This document shows positions 1 to 9,796 of a DNA stretch of 64,000 bases, one piece after another. Origin of the DNA: Photobacterium aquae (GTDB lineage: Bacteria > Pseudomonadota > Gammaproteobacteria > Enterobacterales > Vibrionaceae). Numbering within the stretch: the stretch's first letter is position 1; the number at the start of each line of letters is the position of its first letter. The position numbers and the translations under genes were made by a program. The DNA is taken from positions 1 to 64,000 of the forward strand of contig NZ_LDOT01000011.1 in the NCBI RefSeq assembly GCF_001029445.1. Direction: 5' to 3'. The notes below the pieces were generated by a model. It was given only the letters and a program-made list of their open reading frames with translations. It made no database searches and was not told the DNA's origin.

Positions 1-12
1 CATCGCCAGGCT
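1..12 (+). rRNA. rrf: 5S rRNA, 3' end only (cut by window edge)
   Basis: The first bases match the closing part of a Vibrionaceae 5S rRNA: the 3' strand of helix I, CGCCAGGC, preceded by CAT. The same CAT occurs at the equivalent place in the complete 5S gene that follows. The rest of the gene lies upstream of the window, so this is a fragment by truncation and not a pseudogene. Identification rests on a dozen bases plus the tandem context. Confidence 0.6.
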
Positions 13-57
13 TCAAATTTCTTGTTTATGTCTTTTGACATGAACAGTAAAAGAATT

Positions 58-176
58 TACTTAGCGACCATAGCACAGCGGTCCCACCTGATCCCATGCC
101 GAACTCAGAAGTGAAACGTTGTAGCGCCGATGGTAGTGTGGGGTCTCCCCATGTGAGAGTAGGTCATTGCTGAACA
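58..176 (+). rRNA. rrf: 5S ribosomal RNA, second tandem copy
   Basis: This is a complete 5S gene of about 119 nt, recognised by the near-invariant core CCCATGCCGAACTCAGAAG and the later block GCGCCGATGGTAGTGTGGGG. It starts only about 45 bp after the end of the preceding 5S gene. Ends were set by aligning helix I with E. coli 5S from memory and are good to about 2 nt. The terminal stem is unusual: TACTTAGCG against the 3' strand TTGCTGAACA gives A-C and C-A mismatches and a T-G wobble near the end, while the first copy ends in the normal CGCCAGGC. Confidence 0.9.
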
Positions 177-183
177 CCCTTTC

Positions 184-210
184 AAAACCCAGCCTTCGGC
201 TGGGTTTTCT
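184..210 (+). terminator. Rho-independent terminator of the rRNA operon
   Basis: A perfect 11-bp stem (AAAACCCAGCC / GGCTGGGTTTT) with a TTC loop ends in TTTTCTCG just after the 5S gene. It should end the rRNA transcript before metA. Confidence 0.9.
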
Positions 211-331
211 CGTTTCTGCTCCCCCTCATTTTCACTTCATAGTATGAATTTTTTCGAAGTAATCTTCCCGAACATTAATTCTTTTTATCTGTTTTCTCTT
301 GCGGTAACTGTTATTCTCTTATAGTTTATTT

Positions 332-355
332 AGATATCTGGACGTCTAAACATCC
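332..355 (+). promoter_or_regulatory. MetJ operator (met boxes) upstream of metA
   Basis: Adjacent 8-bp units AGATATCT (332-339) and GGACGTCT (340-347) match the MetJ met-box consensus AGACGTCT at 6 and 7 of 8 positions. A weaker third unit, AAACATCC, follows. Tandem met boxes are the classic site of the S-adenosylmethionine-dependent repressor MetJ. A possible promoter lies just upstream (TTGCGG at 299, TATAGT at 320, with a short 15-bp spacer), so MetJ bound here would block initiation or early elongation. Operator call is firm; promoter call is weak. Confidence 0.8.
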
Positions 356-392
356 CTTTGGTGTCCGAGGCTATGTTTAAGGAGTGAACACC

Positions 393-1334
393 ATGCCGAT
401 CAAAATTCCTGATCAACTGCCCGCAACGGATATTCTTCGTGGGGAGAATATTTTTGTTATGTCAGAAACCCGGGCTGCGAGTCAGGAAATTCGTCCTTTG
501 AAGGTATTGTTGCTGAATTTGATGCCGAAGAAAATTGAGACGGAAACTCAATTTCTCAGGCTATTATCCAATACCCCTTTGCAGGTGGATGTTGAGCTTT
601 TACGTATCGATAATCGTCCAACCAAGAATACGCCAACAGAGCATTTAGATACGTTCTATCGTCAGTTTGAGATGGTTAAGAACCGTAATTTTGATGGCCT
701 AATCGTGACAGGTGCACCGCTAGGGTTGGTACAGTTTGAGGATGTACTGTATTGGGAAGAAATCCAGGCCATCATGAGTTGGGCTCGTACTCATGTGACT
801 TCGACCTTGTTTGTGTGCTGGGCTGCTCAAGCTGGCCTGAAGCTACTTTATGACTTACCTAAGCGAACCCGCAAGGAGAAACTTTCTGGCGTCTATTGGC
901 ATCAGGTTCATGATTGCCGCAATCCGATTGTGAGAGGATTTGATGACAATTTTCTTGCTCCACATTCCCGATATGCCGATTTTTCGCCAGAGTATTTAGA
1001 AAATCATACCGATTTGGATATCTTAGCGACATCCTCTCAGGCTGGTGTTTACCTGGCTGCGACCAAAGACAAACGCAATGTTTTTGTGACAGGCCATCCC
1101 GAATATGATGCTCTGACCTTGCATAACGAGTACACAAGAGATGCAGGAGAAGGCATGGAGCCTAACTTGCCTCTTAATTACTACCCTGACGATAACCCTG
1201 AGTTACCACCGGTTGCTAGTTGGCGTAGCCACGGTCATTTGCTGTTTTCAAATTGGCTAAATTACTGTGTTTATCAGCAAACACCGTATGACCTTGAGCA
1301 TTTTTCTGAAGAGCGCTTCACCAAGGATGAATAG
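393..1334 (+). CDS. metA: Homoserine O-succinyltransferase (MetA)
   Basis: MetA acylates the hydroxyl group of L-homoserine from succinyl-CoA, the first committed step of methionine synthesis, in the cytoplasm. The 313-residue product has the family's usual length. Its catalytic set falls at the family positions: acyl-accepting Cys142 in FVCWAAQAG, and His235 and Glu237 in GHPEYD. I chose the ATG at 393, not an in-frame GTG three codons earlier, because GGAG at 381-384 is well spaced for it and the protein then begins [10 protein letters not shown] like other MetA proteins. It has its own MetJ operator and is a single-gene unit with a terminator downstream. Acyl donor specificity (succinyl versus acetyl) is inferred from the lineage. 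Confidence 0.96.
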   Translation: MPIKIPDQLPATDILRGENIFVMSETRAASQEIRPLKVLLLNLMPKKIETETQFLRLLSNTPLQVDVELLRIDNRPTKNTPTEHLDTFYRQFEMVKNRNFDGLIVTGAPLGLVQFEDVLYWEEIQAIMSWARTHVTSTLFVCWAAQAGLKLLYDLPKRTRKEKLSGVYWHQVHDCRNPIVRGFDDNFLAPHSRYADFSPEYLENHTDLDILATSSQAGVYLAATKDKRNVFVTGHPEYDALTLHNEYTRDAGEGMEPNLPLNYYPDDNPELPPVASWRSHGHLLFSNWLNYCVYQQTPYDLEHFSEERFTKDE

Positions 1335-1355
1335 TTCATTGGGGACAGTGGAGAC

Positions 1356-1387
1356 AAAAAAAGACCTGCCATGGCAGGTCTTTTTTA
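1356..1387. terminator. Bidirectional terminator between metA and the antiporter gene
   Basis: A self-complementary stem, GACCTGC/GCAGGTC around CATG, is flanked by A-run and T-run. It works as an intrinsic terminator on both strands, which suits the two convergent genes. Confidence 0.9.
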
Positions 1388-1406
1388 TCGGGGGGAATGA
1401 ACAGGA

Positions 1407-2690
1407 TCAAGCGTTCTGCTTGGCTTCCCATTGTTTCGCTTTATGGATGAGAGGTGTGATTGTTGAGCCTTGTACCAGGATAGAAAACACCACCACGGCA
1501 TAGGTCATCACAAGGATAATCTCACGGACATCGATTTGCTTGTCCGGGATAACCATGATCCCTGCTGGGATCGACATCGCCATGGCCAGTGCAAGGCCAC
1601 CACGCAGGCCACCCCAAGTGAGGATTTTGACTGACAGCGGGTTGTAGTCACGGTAGCGGTTGAAGCCGACATAAGAGAGCTTGACGCTCAGGTAGCGGCT
1701 CAATAGAACGAGTGGTACGGCAATTACCATCATGATCCAGTCTTCTTGGTGGAAGGCAAATTGCAGCATGCTCATACCAATCAGCAAGAACAGTAGCCCG
1801 TTGAGGAATTCATCCACTAATTCCCAGAAGTGGTCGAGGTGATCCTCGCTCTCTTTAGAAAAGCCGATATAGCGGGTCCAGTTACCGATCATGATCCCCG
1901 ATACGACCATGGCCAGCGGACCTGAGACATGCAGGACATCTGCCAGAACATATCCGGCAGTTGGGATACCTAATGTCAGTAGTAGTTCCATTGAGTGGTC
2001 ATTGGTGGCACTGATCAAGTAGTGGAAAATCAAACCGAGGGCAAAGCCGTAGGCGATACCACCGATAGCCTCTTGCAAGAATAATTTACCGACACCCATG
2101 GCGGTGGGTGCTTCGTTGCCAAAGGCAATCGTGAAGAGTGTTACGAAGATGACGAGGCCGAAACCGTCATTGAACAATGACTCGCCTTCGATTTGCGTCG
2201 AAATGCGCTTTGGGGCATTGAGCTTTTTGACAATGGCCAGAACAGCAATCGGGTCGGTAGGAGAGATCAGGGCACCAAAGAGCAGGCAGTAAATAAGGTC
2301 AAATTGGATACCCAGCCCTTGGCAAATACCCCAGAGGGCGAAGCCGATAAAGAAGGTGGAGAAAAGGGTGGCAAACAGGGCGAGGGTGGTGATTTCCCAT
2401 TTTTGATCTTTGAGGTGGGGAAGTTTGATCCCCAACCCTCCGGCAAACAGAAGAAAGCCGAGGATCCCTTTGAGCAAGAAGCTTTCGAAATCAATTTTTC
2501 CGAGTTGATCCGCAGCTATGCTTTCGAGGTGGAACCAACCGTTTTGGCCAGCGACGATAATAATAAGTGAAAGGATCAGGGCGCCAGCAGTAATGGCGAT
2601 CGTTGATTGCATTTTGCCGATTTTGCTGTTGATAAACGCTATCAGCATGGCGGCGGCAGCTAGAAAGCAGAGGGTGCTATAGACGGACAT
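1407..2690 (-). CDS. Na+/H+ antiporter, CPA1/NhaP type
   Basis: This is a 427-residue polytopic inner-membrane protein with about 12 hydrophobic segments, of the monovalent cation:proton antiporter-1 family. It shows the family core LISPTDPIAVLAI (about residues 140-152) and EGESLFNDG (about 167-175), whose acidic residues are the expected ion-binding sites, and a later GGLRGGLALAMA segment. It should exchange cytoplasmic Na+ (or K+) for external protons, useful for pH and salt homeostasis in a marine bacterium. It is a single gene, convergent with metA and divergent from metH. The exact cation cannot be read from the sequence. Confidence 0.85.
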   Translation of the reverse strand: MSVYSTLCFLAAAAMLIAFINSKIGKMQSTIAITAGALILSLIIIVAGQNGWFHLESIAADQLGKIDFESFLLKGILGFLLFAGGLGIKLPHLKDQKWEITTLALFATLFSTFFIGFALWGICQGLGIQFDLIYCLLFGALISPTDPIAVLAIVKKLNAPKRISTQIEGESLFNDGFGLVIFVTLFTIAFGNEAPTAMGVGKLFLQEAIGGIAYGFALGLIFHYLISATNDHSMELLLTLGIPTAGYVLADVLHVSGPLAMVVSGIMIGNWTRYIGFSKESEDHLDHFWELVDEFLNGLLFLLIGMSMLQFAFHQEDWIMMVIAVPLVLLSRYLSVKLSYVGFNRYRDYNPLSVKILTWGGLRGGLALAMAMSIPAGIMVIPDKQIDVREIILVMTYAVVVFSILVQGSTITPLIHKAKQWEAKQNA

Positions 2691-2816
2691 CCTAGGACCT
2701 CGGAGGTTGTGGATTGTAAAGGGCGAAAGTGTGACAAAATATAAATCTAACGTGCTTCAATAGCCATTATTATTTTATTTTAGTGAGTTAATATTTAATC
2801 AAGTGAAACACCATTT

Positions 2817-2832
2817 AGCCATCTAGATTTCC
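2817..2832 (+). promoter_or_regulatory. Possible weak MetJ boxes upstream of metH
   Basis: AGCCATCT followed directly by AGATTTCC resembles two degenerate met boxes, with 6 and 5 matches to AGACGTCT. The site lies about 55 bp before metH, where methionine control is expected. The match is poor, and I see no clear MetR palindrome nearby. Confidence 0.3.
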
Positions 2833-2885
2833 ATTGTTGCTGTGGTAGGATGTGAAAAAGCTGTAACATGAAATAAGGAAGTAAT

Positions 2886-5800
2886 GTGGTGGTGATGGGC
2901 AAGGAACAATTACAGAAGCGCCTGAATGAGCAGATATTGATCATCGATGGCGGCATGGGAACCATGATCCAGAGTTATAAACTCGAGGAACATGACTATC
3001 GCGGGACGCGTTTTGCTGAGTGGCAGTCGGATCTCAAGGGCAATAATGATCTGCTGGTTCTGACGCAGCCACAACTTATCAAGGATATCCATTGTGCCTA
3101 TCTAGAGGCCGGGGCCGATATCCTCGAAACCAATACATTTAATGCGACCAGCATTGCGATGGCTGATTATGCAATGGAGAGCCTCAGTGCCGAGATAAAT
3201 TTCGAGGCTGCCAGATTGGCCCGGCAGGCAGCCGACGAATGGACGGCGCAAACGCCGGATAAGCCACGCTTCGTTGCCGGGGTGCTCGGTCCTACCAACC
3301 GGACGTGTTCTATTTCTCCGGATGTCAACGATCCCGGTTACCGTAATGTTACCTTTGACCAACTGGTTGAGGCCTATGCTGAATCGACTCGGGCCCTGCT
3401 CGATGGCGGTGCCGATATTATTTTGATCGAAACAATTTTCGATACCCTCAATGCTAAGGCCTGTGCTTTTGCCGTCGATCTTGTGTTTGACGAGCGTGGT
3501 GAGAGCTTACCTGTGATGATTTCCGGAACCATTACCGATGCCTCGGGGCGGACGTTATCCGGGCAGACGACGGAAGCCTTTTACAATTCCCTACGCCACG
3601 TAAACCCGATTTCTTTTGGCCTGAACTGCGCGCTGGGGCCGGATGAGCTTCGTCCTTATGTCGAAGAAATATCGCGCATATCGGAAACTTATGTGTCGGC
3701 TCACCCTAATGCCGGGTTGCCTAATGCGTTTGGTGAATATGATCTTTCGCCCGAAGAGATGGCGAGCCATGTTGCCGAGTGGGCCCAAAGTGGCTTTATT
3801 AACCTGATAGGGGGCTGCTGCGGAACCACGCCCGAGCATATCCGCCATATGTACGAGGCGACTCGTGGGTTGTCCCCCCGCCCCTTGCCTGAGATCCCTA
3901 TTGCTTGCCGGCTTTCCGGGTTGGAGCCGTTGACCATCGAGAAGGAGACATTGTTTCTCAATGTTGGCGAGCGAACCAATGTGACGGGATCGGCGCGCTT
4001 CAAGCGCCTGATCAAGGAGGAGCTCTATGACGAGGCCCTCGAAGTTGCCCGCCAGCAGGTGGAAAACGGGGCGCAGATCATTGATATCAACATGGATGAG
4101 GGGATGCTGGATGCGAAAGCGTGCATGGTGCGCTTTCTCAACTTGTGTGCCTCCGAGCCGGAAATCTCTAAAGTCCCGATCATGGTGGACTCCTCCAAAT
4201 GGGAGGTGATCGAGGCGGGCCTGAAGTGCATTCAGGGTAAAGGTATTGTCAATTCTATCTCATTGAAGGAAGGCAAAGCCAAGTTTGTCGAGCAGGCAAA
4301 ACTGATCCGCCGCTATGGTGCTGCGGTGATCGTAATGGCATTTGATGAGGTTGGCCAGGCCGAGACTCGCGAGCGAAAGCTGCAAATATGTACCCAAGCC
4401 TACCGGATTTTGGTCGATGAGGTTGGCTTCCCGCCAGAAGATATTATCTTCGACCCCAACATTTTTGCCGTGGCGACAGGGATCGAAGAACATAATAATT
4501 ATGCCGTCGACTTTATCGAGGCTGTGGCGGATATCAAGCGCGACCTGCCATATGCCATGATCTCCGGCGGGGTCTCCAACGTTTCCTTCTCGTTCCGCGG
4601 TAATAATTACGTGCGCGAGGCCATCCACGCGGTGTTCCTTTACCATTGTTTCAAAAATGGCATGGATATGGGGATAGTTAACGCAGGTCAGCTAGAAATC
4701 TACGATAACGTGCCTGATAAACTGCGTGAAGCCGTTGAAGATGTGGTGCTCAATAGACGGAGTGATAGCACCGAGCGCTTGCTCGATATTGCGGCCGAAT
4801 ATGCGGGCAAGGGGGTAGGGAAAGAGGAGGATGCCTCGGCACTAGAATGGCGTACTTGGCCTGTAGAGAAACGCTTGGAGCATGCCCTTGTCAAAGGGAT
4901 CACCGAATTCATCGTTGCCGATACTGAAGAGGCCCGGGTGAATGCCGCCAAGCCGCTGGCGGTTATTGAAGGGCCGTTAATGGATGGTATGAATGTGGTC
5001 GGCGATCTGTTTGGTGAGGGTAAGATGTTCTTGCCGCAGGTGGTGAAGTCTGCCCGAGTGATGAAGCAGGCGGTGGCTCATTTGGAGCCCTTTATCAATG
5101 CTGAGAAGCAGGCGGGGAGCTCGAACGGCAAGATCCTGCTGGCGACGGTGAAGGGGGATGTGCACGATATCGGCAAGAATATTGTCGGAGTGGTTTTGCA
5201 GTGCAATAACTACGAGATTATTGATCTTGGTGTGATGGTGCCTTGCGAGAAGATCCTCAAAGTCGCCAAGGAAGAAAATGTCGATATTATTGGTTTGTCG
5301 GGGCTGATCACCCCTTCATTGGATGAAATGGTCCATGTCGCCAAGGAAATGGAGCGGCAAGGGTTCGACTTGCCTCTGCTTATTGGCGGTGCGACGACGT
5401 CTAAAGCCCATACTGCGGTGAAGATCGAGCAAAACTACCGTCAGCCCGTGGTTTACGTCAACAATGCCTCGCGGGCTGTCGGGGTCTGTACCTCTTTGCT
5501 TTCTGATGAATTGCGGCCTGCTTTTGTTGAGCGGTTAGATCTTGATTATGACAGGGTTCGTGATCAGCATAACCGCAAAAAACCGCGGACCAAGCCAATC
5601 AGCCTTGATGCGGCTCGCGACAACAAGGTTGCGATTGACTGGGGTAGCTATAACCCCCCAATACCGGCCCAGCCGGAGATTCAGGTGTTTGATAATATGG
5701 ATGTGGCGACCTTGCGCCGTTATATAGACTGGACCCCTTTCTTTATGACCTGGTCGCTGATGGGGAAATACCCGGCGATCCTTGATCATGATGAAGTCGG

Positions 5801-6563
5801 TGAGGAGGCCCGCCGTCTGTTTGCTGATGCCAATGCCTTGCTCGACAGAGTGGAGCGAGAGGGATTGCTTCAGGCAAGGGGGATGTGTGCCTTGTTTCCC
5901 GCGAATAGTGTGGGGGATGATATTGAAGTCTATACCGACGAAAGCCGGGAGACCGTTGCGAGGGTACTGCATCATTTACGCCAGCAGACCGACAAACCTA
6001 AAGGTCCCAACTATTGCCTGTCAGATTATATTGCCCCGAAAGAAAGCGGAAAACCTGATTGGATCGGGGCATTTGCGGTCACTGGGGGGATTGGCGAGCG
6101 TGAACTGGCTGATGCTTACAAGGCACAGGGGGATGATTACAACGCGATCATGATCCAAGCCGTGGCTGATCGGTTGGCAGAAGCGTTTGCCGAGTATCTG
6201 CATGAGCGGGTGAGGACGGAAATTTGGGGCTATTCGCCGCAAGAGAGCCTGACCAACGATGATTTGATTCGGGAAAAATATCAGGGGATCAGGCCAGCAC
6301 CTGGCTACCCAGCCTGTCCTGAGCATTCCGAGAAAGGCGCTTTGTGGGATTTGCTCGGGGTTGAAGAGGCGATTGGCATGTCGCTGACGAGTAGTTATGC
6401 AATGTGGCCGGGGGCTTCGGTATCGGGATGGTATTTCTCTCACCCTGAGTCTCGTTACTTTGCTGTTGCCCAGATTCAGCCTGACCAGCGTGACAGCTAT
6501 GCTGATCGCAAGGGATGGGATTTGGCCGAGGCCGAGAAATGGCTGGGGCCAAACCTCGGTTGA
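2886..6563 (+). CDS. metH: Cobalamin-dependent methionine synthase (MetH)
   Basis: MetH transfers the methyl group of 5-methyltetrahydrofolate to homocysteine through methylcobalamin, giving methionine. The 1,225-residue protein has all four modules in order: homocysteine-binding barrel (about 1-345) with zinc ligands Cys248 and Cys311-Cys312 (GGCCGT); pterin-binding barrel (about 350-640, [10 protein letters not shown]); B12 cap and Rossmann domain (about 650-890) with DVHDIGKN, whose His760 is the lower axial cobalt ligand; and the reactivation domain binding S-adenosylmethionine (about 900-1225). The start is uncertain among GTG codons at 2886, 2889 and 2892 and ATG at 2895; AAGGAA at 2875-2880 favours the second or third codon. 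Full length, with no sign of damage. It faces lysC across a shared terminator. Confidence 0.97.
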   Translation: MVVMGKEQLQKRLNEQILIIDGGMGTMIQSYKLEEHDYRGTRFAEWQSDLKGNNDLLVLTQPQLIKDIHCAYLEAGADILETNTFNATSIAMADYAMESLSAEINFEAARLARQAADEWTAQTPDKPRFVAGVLGPTNRTCSISPDVNDPGYRNVTFDQLVEAYAESTRALLDGGADIILIETIFDTLNAKACAFAVDLVFDERGESLPVMISGTITDASGRTLSGQTTEAFYNSLRHVNPISFGLNCALGPDELRPYVEEISRISETYVSAHPNAGLPNAFGEYDLSPEEMASHVAEWAQSGFINLIGGCCGTTPEHIRHMYEATRGLSPRPLPEIPIACRLSGLEPLTIEKETLFLNVGERTNVTGSARFKRLIKEELYDEALEVARQQVENGAQIIDINMDEGMLDAKACMVRFLNLCASEPEISKVPIMVDSSKWEVIEAGLKCIQGKGIVNSISLKEGKAKFVEQAKLIRRYGAAVIVMAFDEVGQAETRERKLQICTQAYRILVDEVGFPPEDIIFDPNIFAVATGIEEHNNYAVDFIEAVADIKRDLPYAMISGGVSNVSFSFRGNNYVREAIHAVFLYHCFKNGMDMGIVNAGQLEIYDNVPDKLREAVEDVVLNRRSDSTERLLDIAAEYAGKGVGKEEDASALEWRTWPVEKRLEHALVKGITEFIVADTEEARVNAAKPLAVIEGPLMDGMNVVGDLFGEGKMFLPQVVKSARVMKQAVAHLEPFINAEKQAGSSNGKILLATVKGDVHDIGKNIVGVVLQCNNYEIIDLGVMVPCEKILKVAKEENVDIIGLSGLITPSLDEMVHVAKEMERQGFDLPLLIGGATTSKAHTAVKIEQNYRQPVVYVNNASRAVGVCTSLLSDELRPAFVERLDLDYDRVRDQHNRKKPRTKPISLDAARDNKVAIDWGSYNPPIPAQPEIQVFDNMDVATLRRYIDWTPFFMTWSLMGKYPAILDHDEVGEEARRLFADANALLDRVEREGLLQARGMCALFPANSVGDDIEVYTDESRETVARVLHHLRQQTDKPKGPNYCLSDYIAPKESGKPDWIGAFAVTGGIGERELADAYKAQGDDYNAIMIQAVADRLAEAFAEYLHERVRTEIWGYSPQESLTNDDLIREKYQGIRPAPGYPACPEHSEKGALWDLLGVEEAIGMSLTSSYAMWPGASVSGWYFSHPESRYFAVAQIQPDQRDSYADRKGWDLAEAEKWLGPNLG

Positions 6564-6574
6564 TTGTGAAAGAT

Positions 6575-6606
6575 CAAAAAAGGCACTCTGGGAGTGCCTT
6601 TTTTTC
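6575..6606. terminator. Bidirectional terminator between metH and lysC
   Basis: The stem GGCACTC/GAGTGCC with loop TGG is flanked by an A-run and a T-run, so it can end both convergent transcripts. Confidence 0.9.
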
Positions 6607-6619
6607 ATCAAGGTTCAGC

Positions 6620-8002
6620 TTATTCAAACAGGCCCTGATGAAGGGTCTGCACCACTTCGCGTGACTCGGCTGTTTTGACCAGGAAGCACAAGTTGTGGGT
6701 GCTGGCTCCAAAGCAGATCATCCGAGGGCTGTATTTTTCCAGTCGGCTGAATACTTGGGTTGCAGCGCCTGGGGCGTCGCCCAGATCATTGCCGATCAGA
6801 GCAACGAGGCAGAGATCTTGTTCGACCTCAACCCGGCAAAGTTTGCTCAGGGCTTCCATCGCGGCTTCTGGCAGGCGAGGTGCGCCGCCGCACGTATCTG
6901 TTTGATCCAACGTTAGGGAAACGCTGACTTCAGATGTTGTGATGAGATCCACCGAGATTTTGTATTCGGCCAGGATTCTGAATACCTCGGCCAAGAAACC
7001 GTAAGCATGGAACATGTTCAGGCTAGTCAGGGTGACCATCGTCTGGTTGCAGCGCAGAGCCAGGGCTCGGAATTTCGGAGCATCGGTGACACTCTGGCGA
7101 ATCCATGTTCCGCCTTGTTCAGGGGCTTTGGAGGAGCCGACAAATACAGGGATTTGCTGGCGCACAGCCGGGAGCAAGGTTGACGGGTGAAGGATCTTAG
7201 CGCCGAAGTTTGCCATTTCGGAGGCTTCGCAGAAGCTGATCTCTTTGATCGGCTTGGCGTTGGCTGCAATGCGAGGGTCAGTGGTGTACATCCCCGGGAC
7301 ATCGGTCCAGATCTCTAGGATTTCTGCACTGATGGCTTCGGCGATCAACGCTGCGCTGTAGTCGCTGCCACCACGGCCCAAGGTCGTCGTGACGCCAGAT
7401 TCGTCGGCCCCGATAAAGCCCTGTGATACGATAATCGTATCTGTCTTCAAAATAGGCTGAAGATGCTGGTCGGCAAGTTGTCGAATGGTGTCGACCTCAG
7501 GTACGGCTTTGCCGTACTGGCTGTCGGTCCGCATGACGTCACGGATATCGAAACGTAGGGCGCTCGCCCCCATTTCGTTGAGAATTTGGGTAAACAAGTG
7601 GGTAGAGAGCAATTCACCATGGGCGACAAGCTGGTCAGTCAGTTGTACTGACGGCTTTTGTGCGGCTTGCTCTGCTAATTTAGCAATATGGCTAATAAGT
7701 TGTTCGACCTGGGTTGTGACCGTTTCAGGGTGGGCCAATTGGTCGATGATGTCTTGGTGGATCGTTCGTAGTTGTTGTAGCCGTTTGGAGCGCTGCTCGT
7801 TATCGGCAAGTCCGTTTGCAAGTTCAACCAGCAGGTTGGTTACGCCAGAACATGCACTAATCAACACTACCTTAGCGGCAGGATTATCCTTGATGATAGT
7901 GGCACTTCGGCTCATGGCGGCATGATCGGCTACGCTGGTGCCGCCAAATTTCGCTACGGTAATCGGTGGAGGAACAGTAAAGTTATTTTCTACAAAGCTC
8001 AC
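6620..8002 (-). CDS. lysC: Aspartokinase III, lysine-sensitive type (LysC)
   Basis: LysC phosphorylates L-aspartate with ATP, the entry step to lysine, threonine and methionine. The 460-residue protein carries the amino-acid kinase fold with VAKFGGTSVAD near residue 16, SQGFIGAD, and TTLGRGGSDYSAALIAE in the catalytic half. Two ACT-type regulatory segments follow (about 300-460). It is monofunctional, with no homoserine dehydrogenase domain. I chose the GTG at 8002: GGGAG lies 7 nt upstream, and the longer frame starting at 8035 adds residues absent from the family. The lysine riboswitch in its leader supports the lysine-sensitive assignment. Confidence 0.95.
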   Translation of the reverse strand: MSFVENNFTVPPPITVAKFGGTSVADHAAMSRSATIIKDNPAAKVVLISACSGVTNLLVELANGLADNEQRSKRLQQLRTIHQDIIDQLAHPETVTTQVEQLISHIAKLAEQAAQKPSVQLTDQLVAHGELLSTHLFTQILNEMGASALRFDIRDVMRTDSQYGKAVPEVDTIRQLADQHLQPILKTDTIIVSQGFIGADESGVTTTLGRGGSDYSAALIAEAISAEILEIWTDVPGMYTTDPRIAANAKPIKEISFCEASEMANFGAKILHPSTLLPAVRQQIPVFVGSSKAPEQGGTWIRQSVTDAPKFRALALRCNQTMVTLTSLNMFHAYGFLAEVFRILAEYKISVDLITTSEVSVSLTLDQTDTCGGAPRLPEAAMEALSKLCRVEVEQDLCLVALIGNDLGDAPGAATQVFSRLEKYSPRMICFGASTHNLCFLVKTAESREVVQTLHQGLFE

Positions 8003-8057
8003 AATGAGTCTCCCAGTATGAAATAGAACAATCAATTACCAGGGGGGACTCGGGATC
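8003..8057 (-). promoter_or_regulatory. Putative Shine-Dalgarno-sequestering hairpin of lysC
   Basis: In the lysC leader RNA, GAGTCCCC (8045-8038 region) can pair with GGGAGACTC (8014-8006), which contains the ribosome-binding site, with one bulged A. A second compact stem, TCGGGAT/ATCCCGA, lies immediately upstream. No hairpin plus U-run terminator is visible between the lysine aptamer and the start codon, so this is the best candidate expression platform, acting on translation. The pairing was read by eye and not folded. Confidence 0.45.
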
Positions 8058-8149
8058 AGATCCCGACATACAGTCGGAGCAATTAGGTAGGATGTAGACG
8101 TCGAACGGTACAACAACCAGAAGCTCCTCACCTTCCTGTACCATAGGTT

Positions 8150-8303
8150 GGAAGGTGACAGCCAGAAGGATTCAACCTCCAAAGCCGATATGCCATGCCC
8201 CCTGTCATGCCATATCTCGGCGTTACTCCCCCTCTCAAGATTGCTTTGGGGTGGGGCCCCGCAATCATCGATACCTGGGTAACGCTCCTCTTCTGTCTGC
8301 CCC
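8150..8303 (-). promoter_or_regulatory. Lysine riboswitch (L box) of lysC
   Basis: Read on the minus strand, the leader has the conserved L-box blocks in order: AGAAGAGGAGCG at the 5' side, GAGAGGGGGAGTAACGCCGA in the middle, then GGTTGAATCCTTCTGGCTGTCACC at the 3' side (split here: GGTTGAATCC, TTCTGG, CTGTCACC). These match the E. coli lysC aptamer block by block, and GACAG/CTGTC closes the basal stem. Lysine binding is expected to lower lysC expression. Confidence 0.9.
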
Positions 8304-8343
8304 CGAAAAATCACGATTTCGGGATGAACAAAAAACGATCTGT

Positions 8344-8373
8344 ATTGAAGCTGATTTTCTAGCCCTTTGTCAA
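8344..8373 (-). promoter_or_regulatory. Candidate sigma-70 promoter of lysC
   Basis: On the minus strand TTGACA (8373-8368) is followed after 18 bp by TTCAAT (8349-8344), placing transcription start roughly 35 bp before the riboswitch. The -35 box is perfect and the -10 box is mediocre. The stretch 8374-8610 between this and the next gene's ribosome site holds no gene I can support. Confidence 0.5.
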
Positions 8374-8624
8374 TTGGTTGCAGGGAAGAATAAGCAAAAA
8401 AAATGCAAAAAAGTGTCTGGGTTTGGCTGCTATCAATATTCTGTTCATAAATACACTTATCTTCGAGGGGAACTGGCGAGCCGGCATGTATTGATGAAAG
8501 TATTGGCGCGGGTATTCAACAGTAAGACGGATGCATAGATATACGCATATTGGCGGGGGAGCTGATATAGTCATATTGAACCCTATAACCAAGGCTGACC
8601 GAAGAACGTCAGGGAGGACCAAGC

Positions 8625-9743
8625 ATGACTAAAACCAGTTTCTACCCCCCGCAACGGACATTGATGGGACCTGGCCCGTCAGATATTTCCCCGCAGGTGC
8701 TGCAAGCATTGAGCCGGCCGACAATCGGCCATCTCGATCCGTTGTTCATCGGGATGATGGATGAGCTAAAGCAGTTGCTACAGTATGCCTTCCAAACCCA
8801 GAACCCATTTACTATCGCGGTATCAGCCCCCGGCAGTGCGGGTATGGAGGCGTGTTTCGTCAATTTGGTCGAGCCCGGCGATAAGGTGATTGTCTGCCGT
8901 AACGGGGTGTTTGGCGACCGAATGAGGGAAAATGTCGAGCGTTGTGGCGGGATCGCGGTCATGGTCGATAATGCGTGGGGAGAGCCGGTTGATCCAGAAC
9001 TGGTTGAACAAGCCTTGGAGGCTCACCCCGATGCGGTGATTGTCGCGTTCGTTCATGCCGAGACATCAACTGGAGCGCTGAGCGATGCCGAAGTGATTGC
9101 TCGGCTGGCCAGAGAGCACGGCTGCCTGACGATAGTCGATGCGGTGACATCGCTCGGTGGTGTTCCGCTGCTGGTGGACGAATGGCAGCTTGATGCTGTT
9201 TATTCGGGTAGCCAGAAGTGCCTGTCATGCGTGCCGGGGTTGTCGCCTCTGACGTTTTCAGAGCGTGCAGTGACCAAGATCCAGTCGCGCAAGACCCCGG
9301 TCCAGAGCTGGTTTTTGGATCAGAGCCTGGTGTTGGGCTACTGGAGCGGTGAGGGCAAGCGTAGCTACCATCATACCGCCCCGGTCAACAGTCTTTATGC
9401 GCTGCATGAAGCTCTGGTAATCCTGTACAACGAGGGGCTGGAGAATGCGTGGCAGCGCCACCGTGATATGCATAATGAACTGCGAGAGGGGCTGGAACAG
9501 CTGGGTATTGCCTTCGTTGTCGAACAGCCTTATCGCCTGCCGCAGCTGAATGCGGTGTATATCCCGGACGGGGTGGATGATGCCGCCGTGCGGAAATTAT
9601 TGCTCGAACGTTATAACTTGGAGATCGGTGCCGGACTGGGGGCGCTGGCGGGCAAAGCATGGCGGATTGGCCTGATGGGGTATGCGGCCCGTAGCGAGAA
9701 TATTGCGTTGTGTCTGCGGGCATTGGAGAGCGTGCTGAAGTAA
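8625..9743 (+). CDS. Class V aminotransferase, alanine-glyoxylate / serine-pyruvate type
   Basis: This is a 372-residue pyridoxal-phosphate enzyme of the class V (AGXT-like) family. Family marks are the N-terminal LMGPGPSDISPQVL, the cofactor region SAPGSAGMEA (about 67-76), IVDAVTSLGG with the Asp that holds the pyridine nitrogen (about 173-182), and SGSQKCLS with the Schiff-base Lys198. The likely reaction moves an amino group between alanine or serine and glyoxylate or pyruvate; the physiological substrate cannot be read here. A strong site, GGGAGGA, precedes the ATG. It is divergent from lysC and transcribed alone, with a terminator directly downstream. The related phosphonate aminotransferase PhnW is a less likely alternative, as no phosphonate genes adjoin. 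Confidence 0.85.
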   Translation: MTKTSFYPPQRTLMGPGPSDISPQVLQALSRPTIGHLDPLFIGMMDELKQLLQYAFQTQNPFTIAVSAPGSAGMEACFVNLVEPGDKVIVCRNGVFGDRMRENVERCGGIAVMVDNAWGEPVDPELVEQALEAHPDAVIVAFVHAETSTGALSDAEVIARLAREHGCLTIVDAVTSLGGVPLLVDEWQLDAVYSGSQKCLSCVPGLSPLTFSERAVTKIQSRKTPVQSWFLDQSLVLGYWSGEGKRSYHHTAPVNSLYALHEALVILYNEGLENAWQRHRDMHNELREGLEQLGIAFVVEQPYRLPQLNAVYIPDGVDDAAVRKLLLERYNLEIGAGLGALAGKAWRIGLMGYAARSENIALCLRALESVLK

Positions 9744-9762
9744 CGCCACCAACAGCAGGGAG

Positions 9763-9796
9763 AAAATGGCAGCCGAGAGATCGGCTGCCATTTTTT
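9763..9796. terminator. Bidirectional terminator between the aminotransferase and pglL
   Basis: A 14-bp stem (AAAATGGCAGCCGA and its complement) with loop GAGA is followed by seven T on the plus strand and has TTTTCT on the minus strand. Confidence 0.9.

Noticed and set aside
209..392. SAM riboswitch upstream of metA
   Set aside because: No SAM-I/II/SAH aptamer blocks; control is explained by the MetJ boxes.
8155..8622. Two frames of about 90-130 codons in the lysC-aminotransferase gap
   Set aside because: They run through the riboswitch and promoter sequences, resemble no protein I know and lack good starts.
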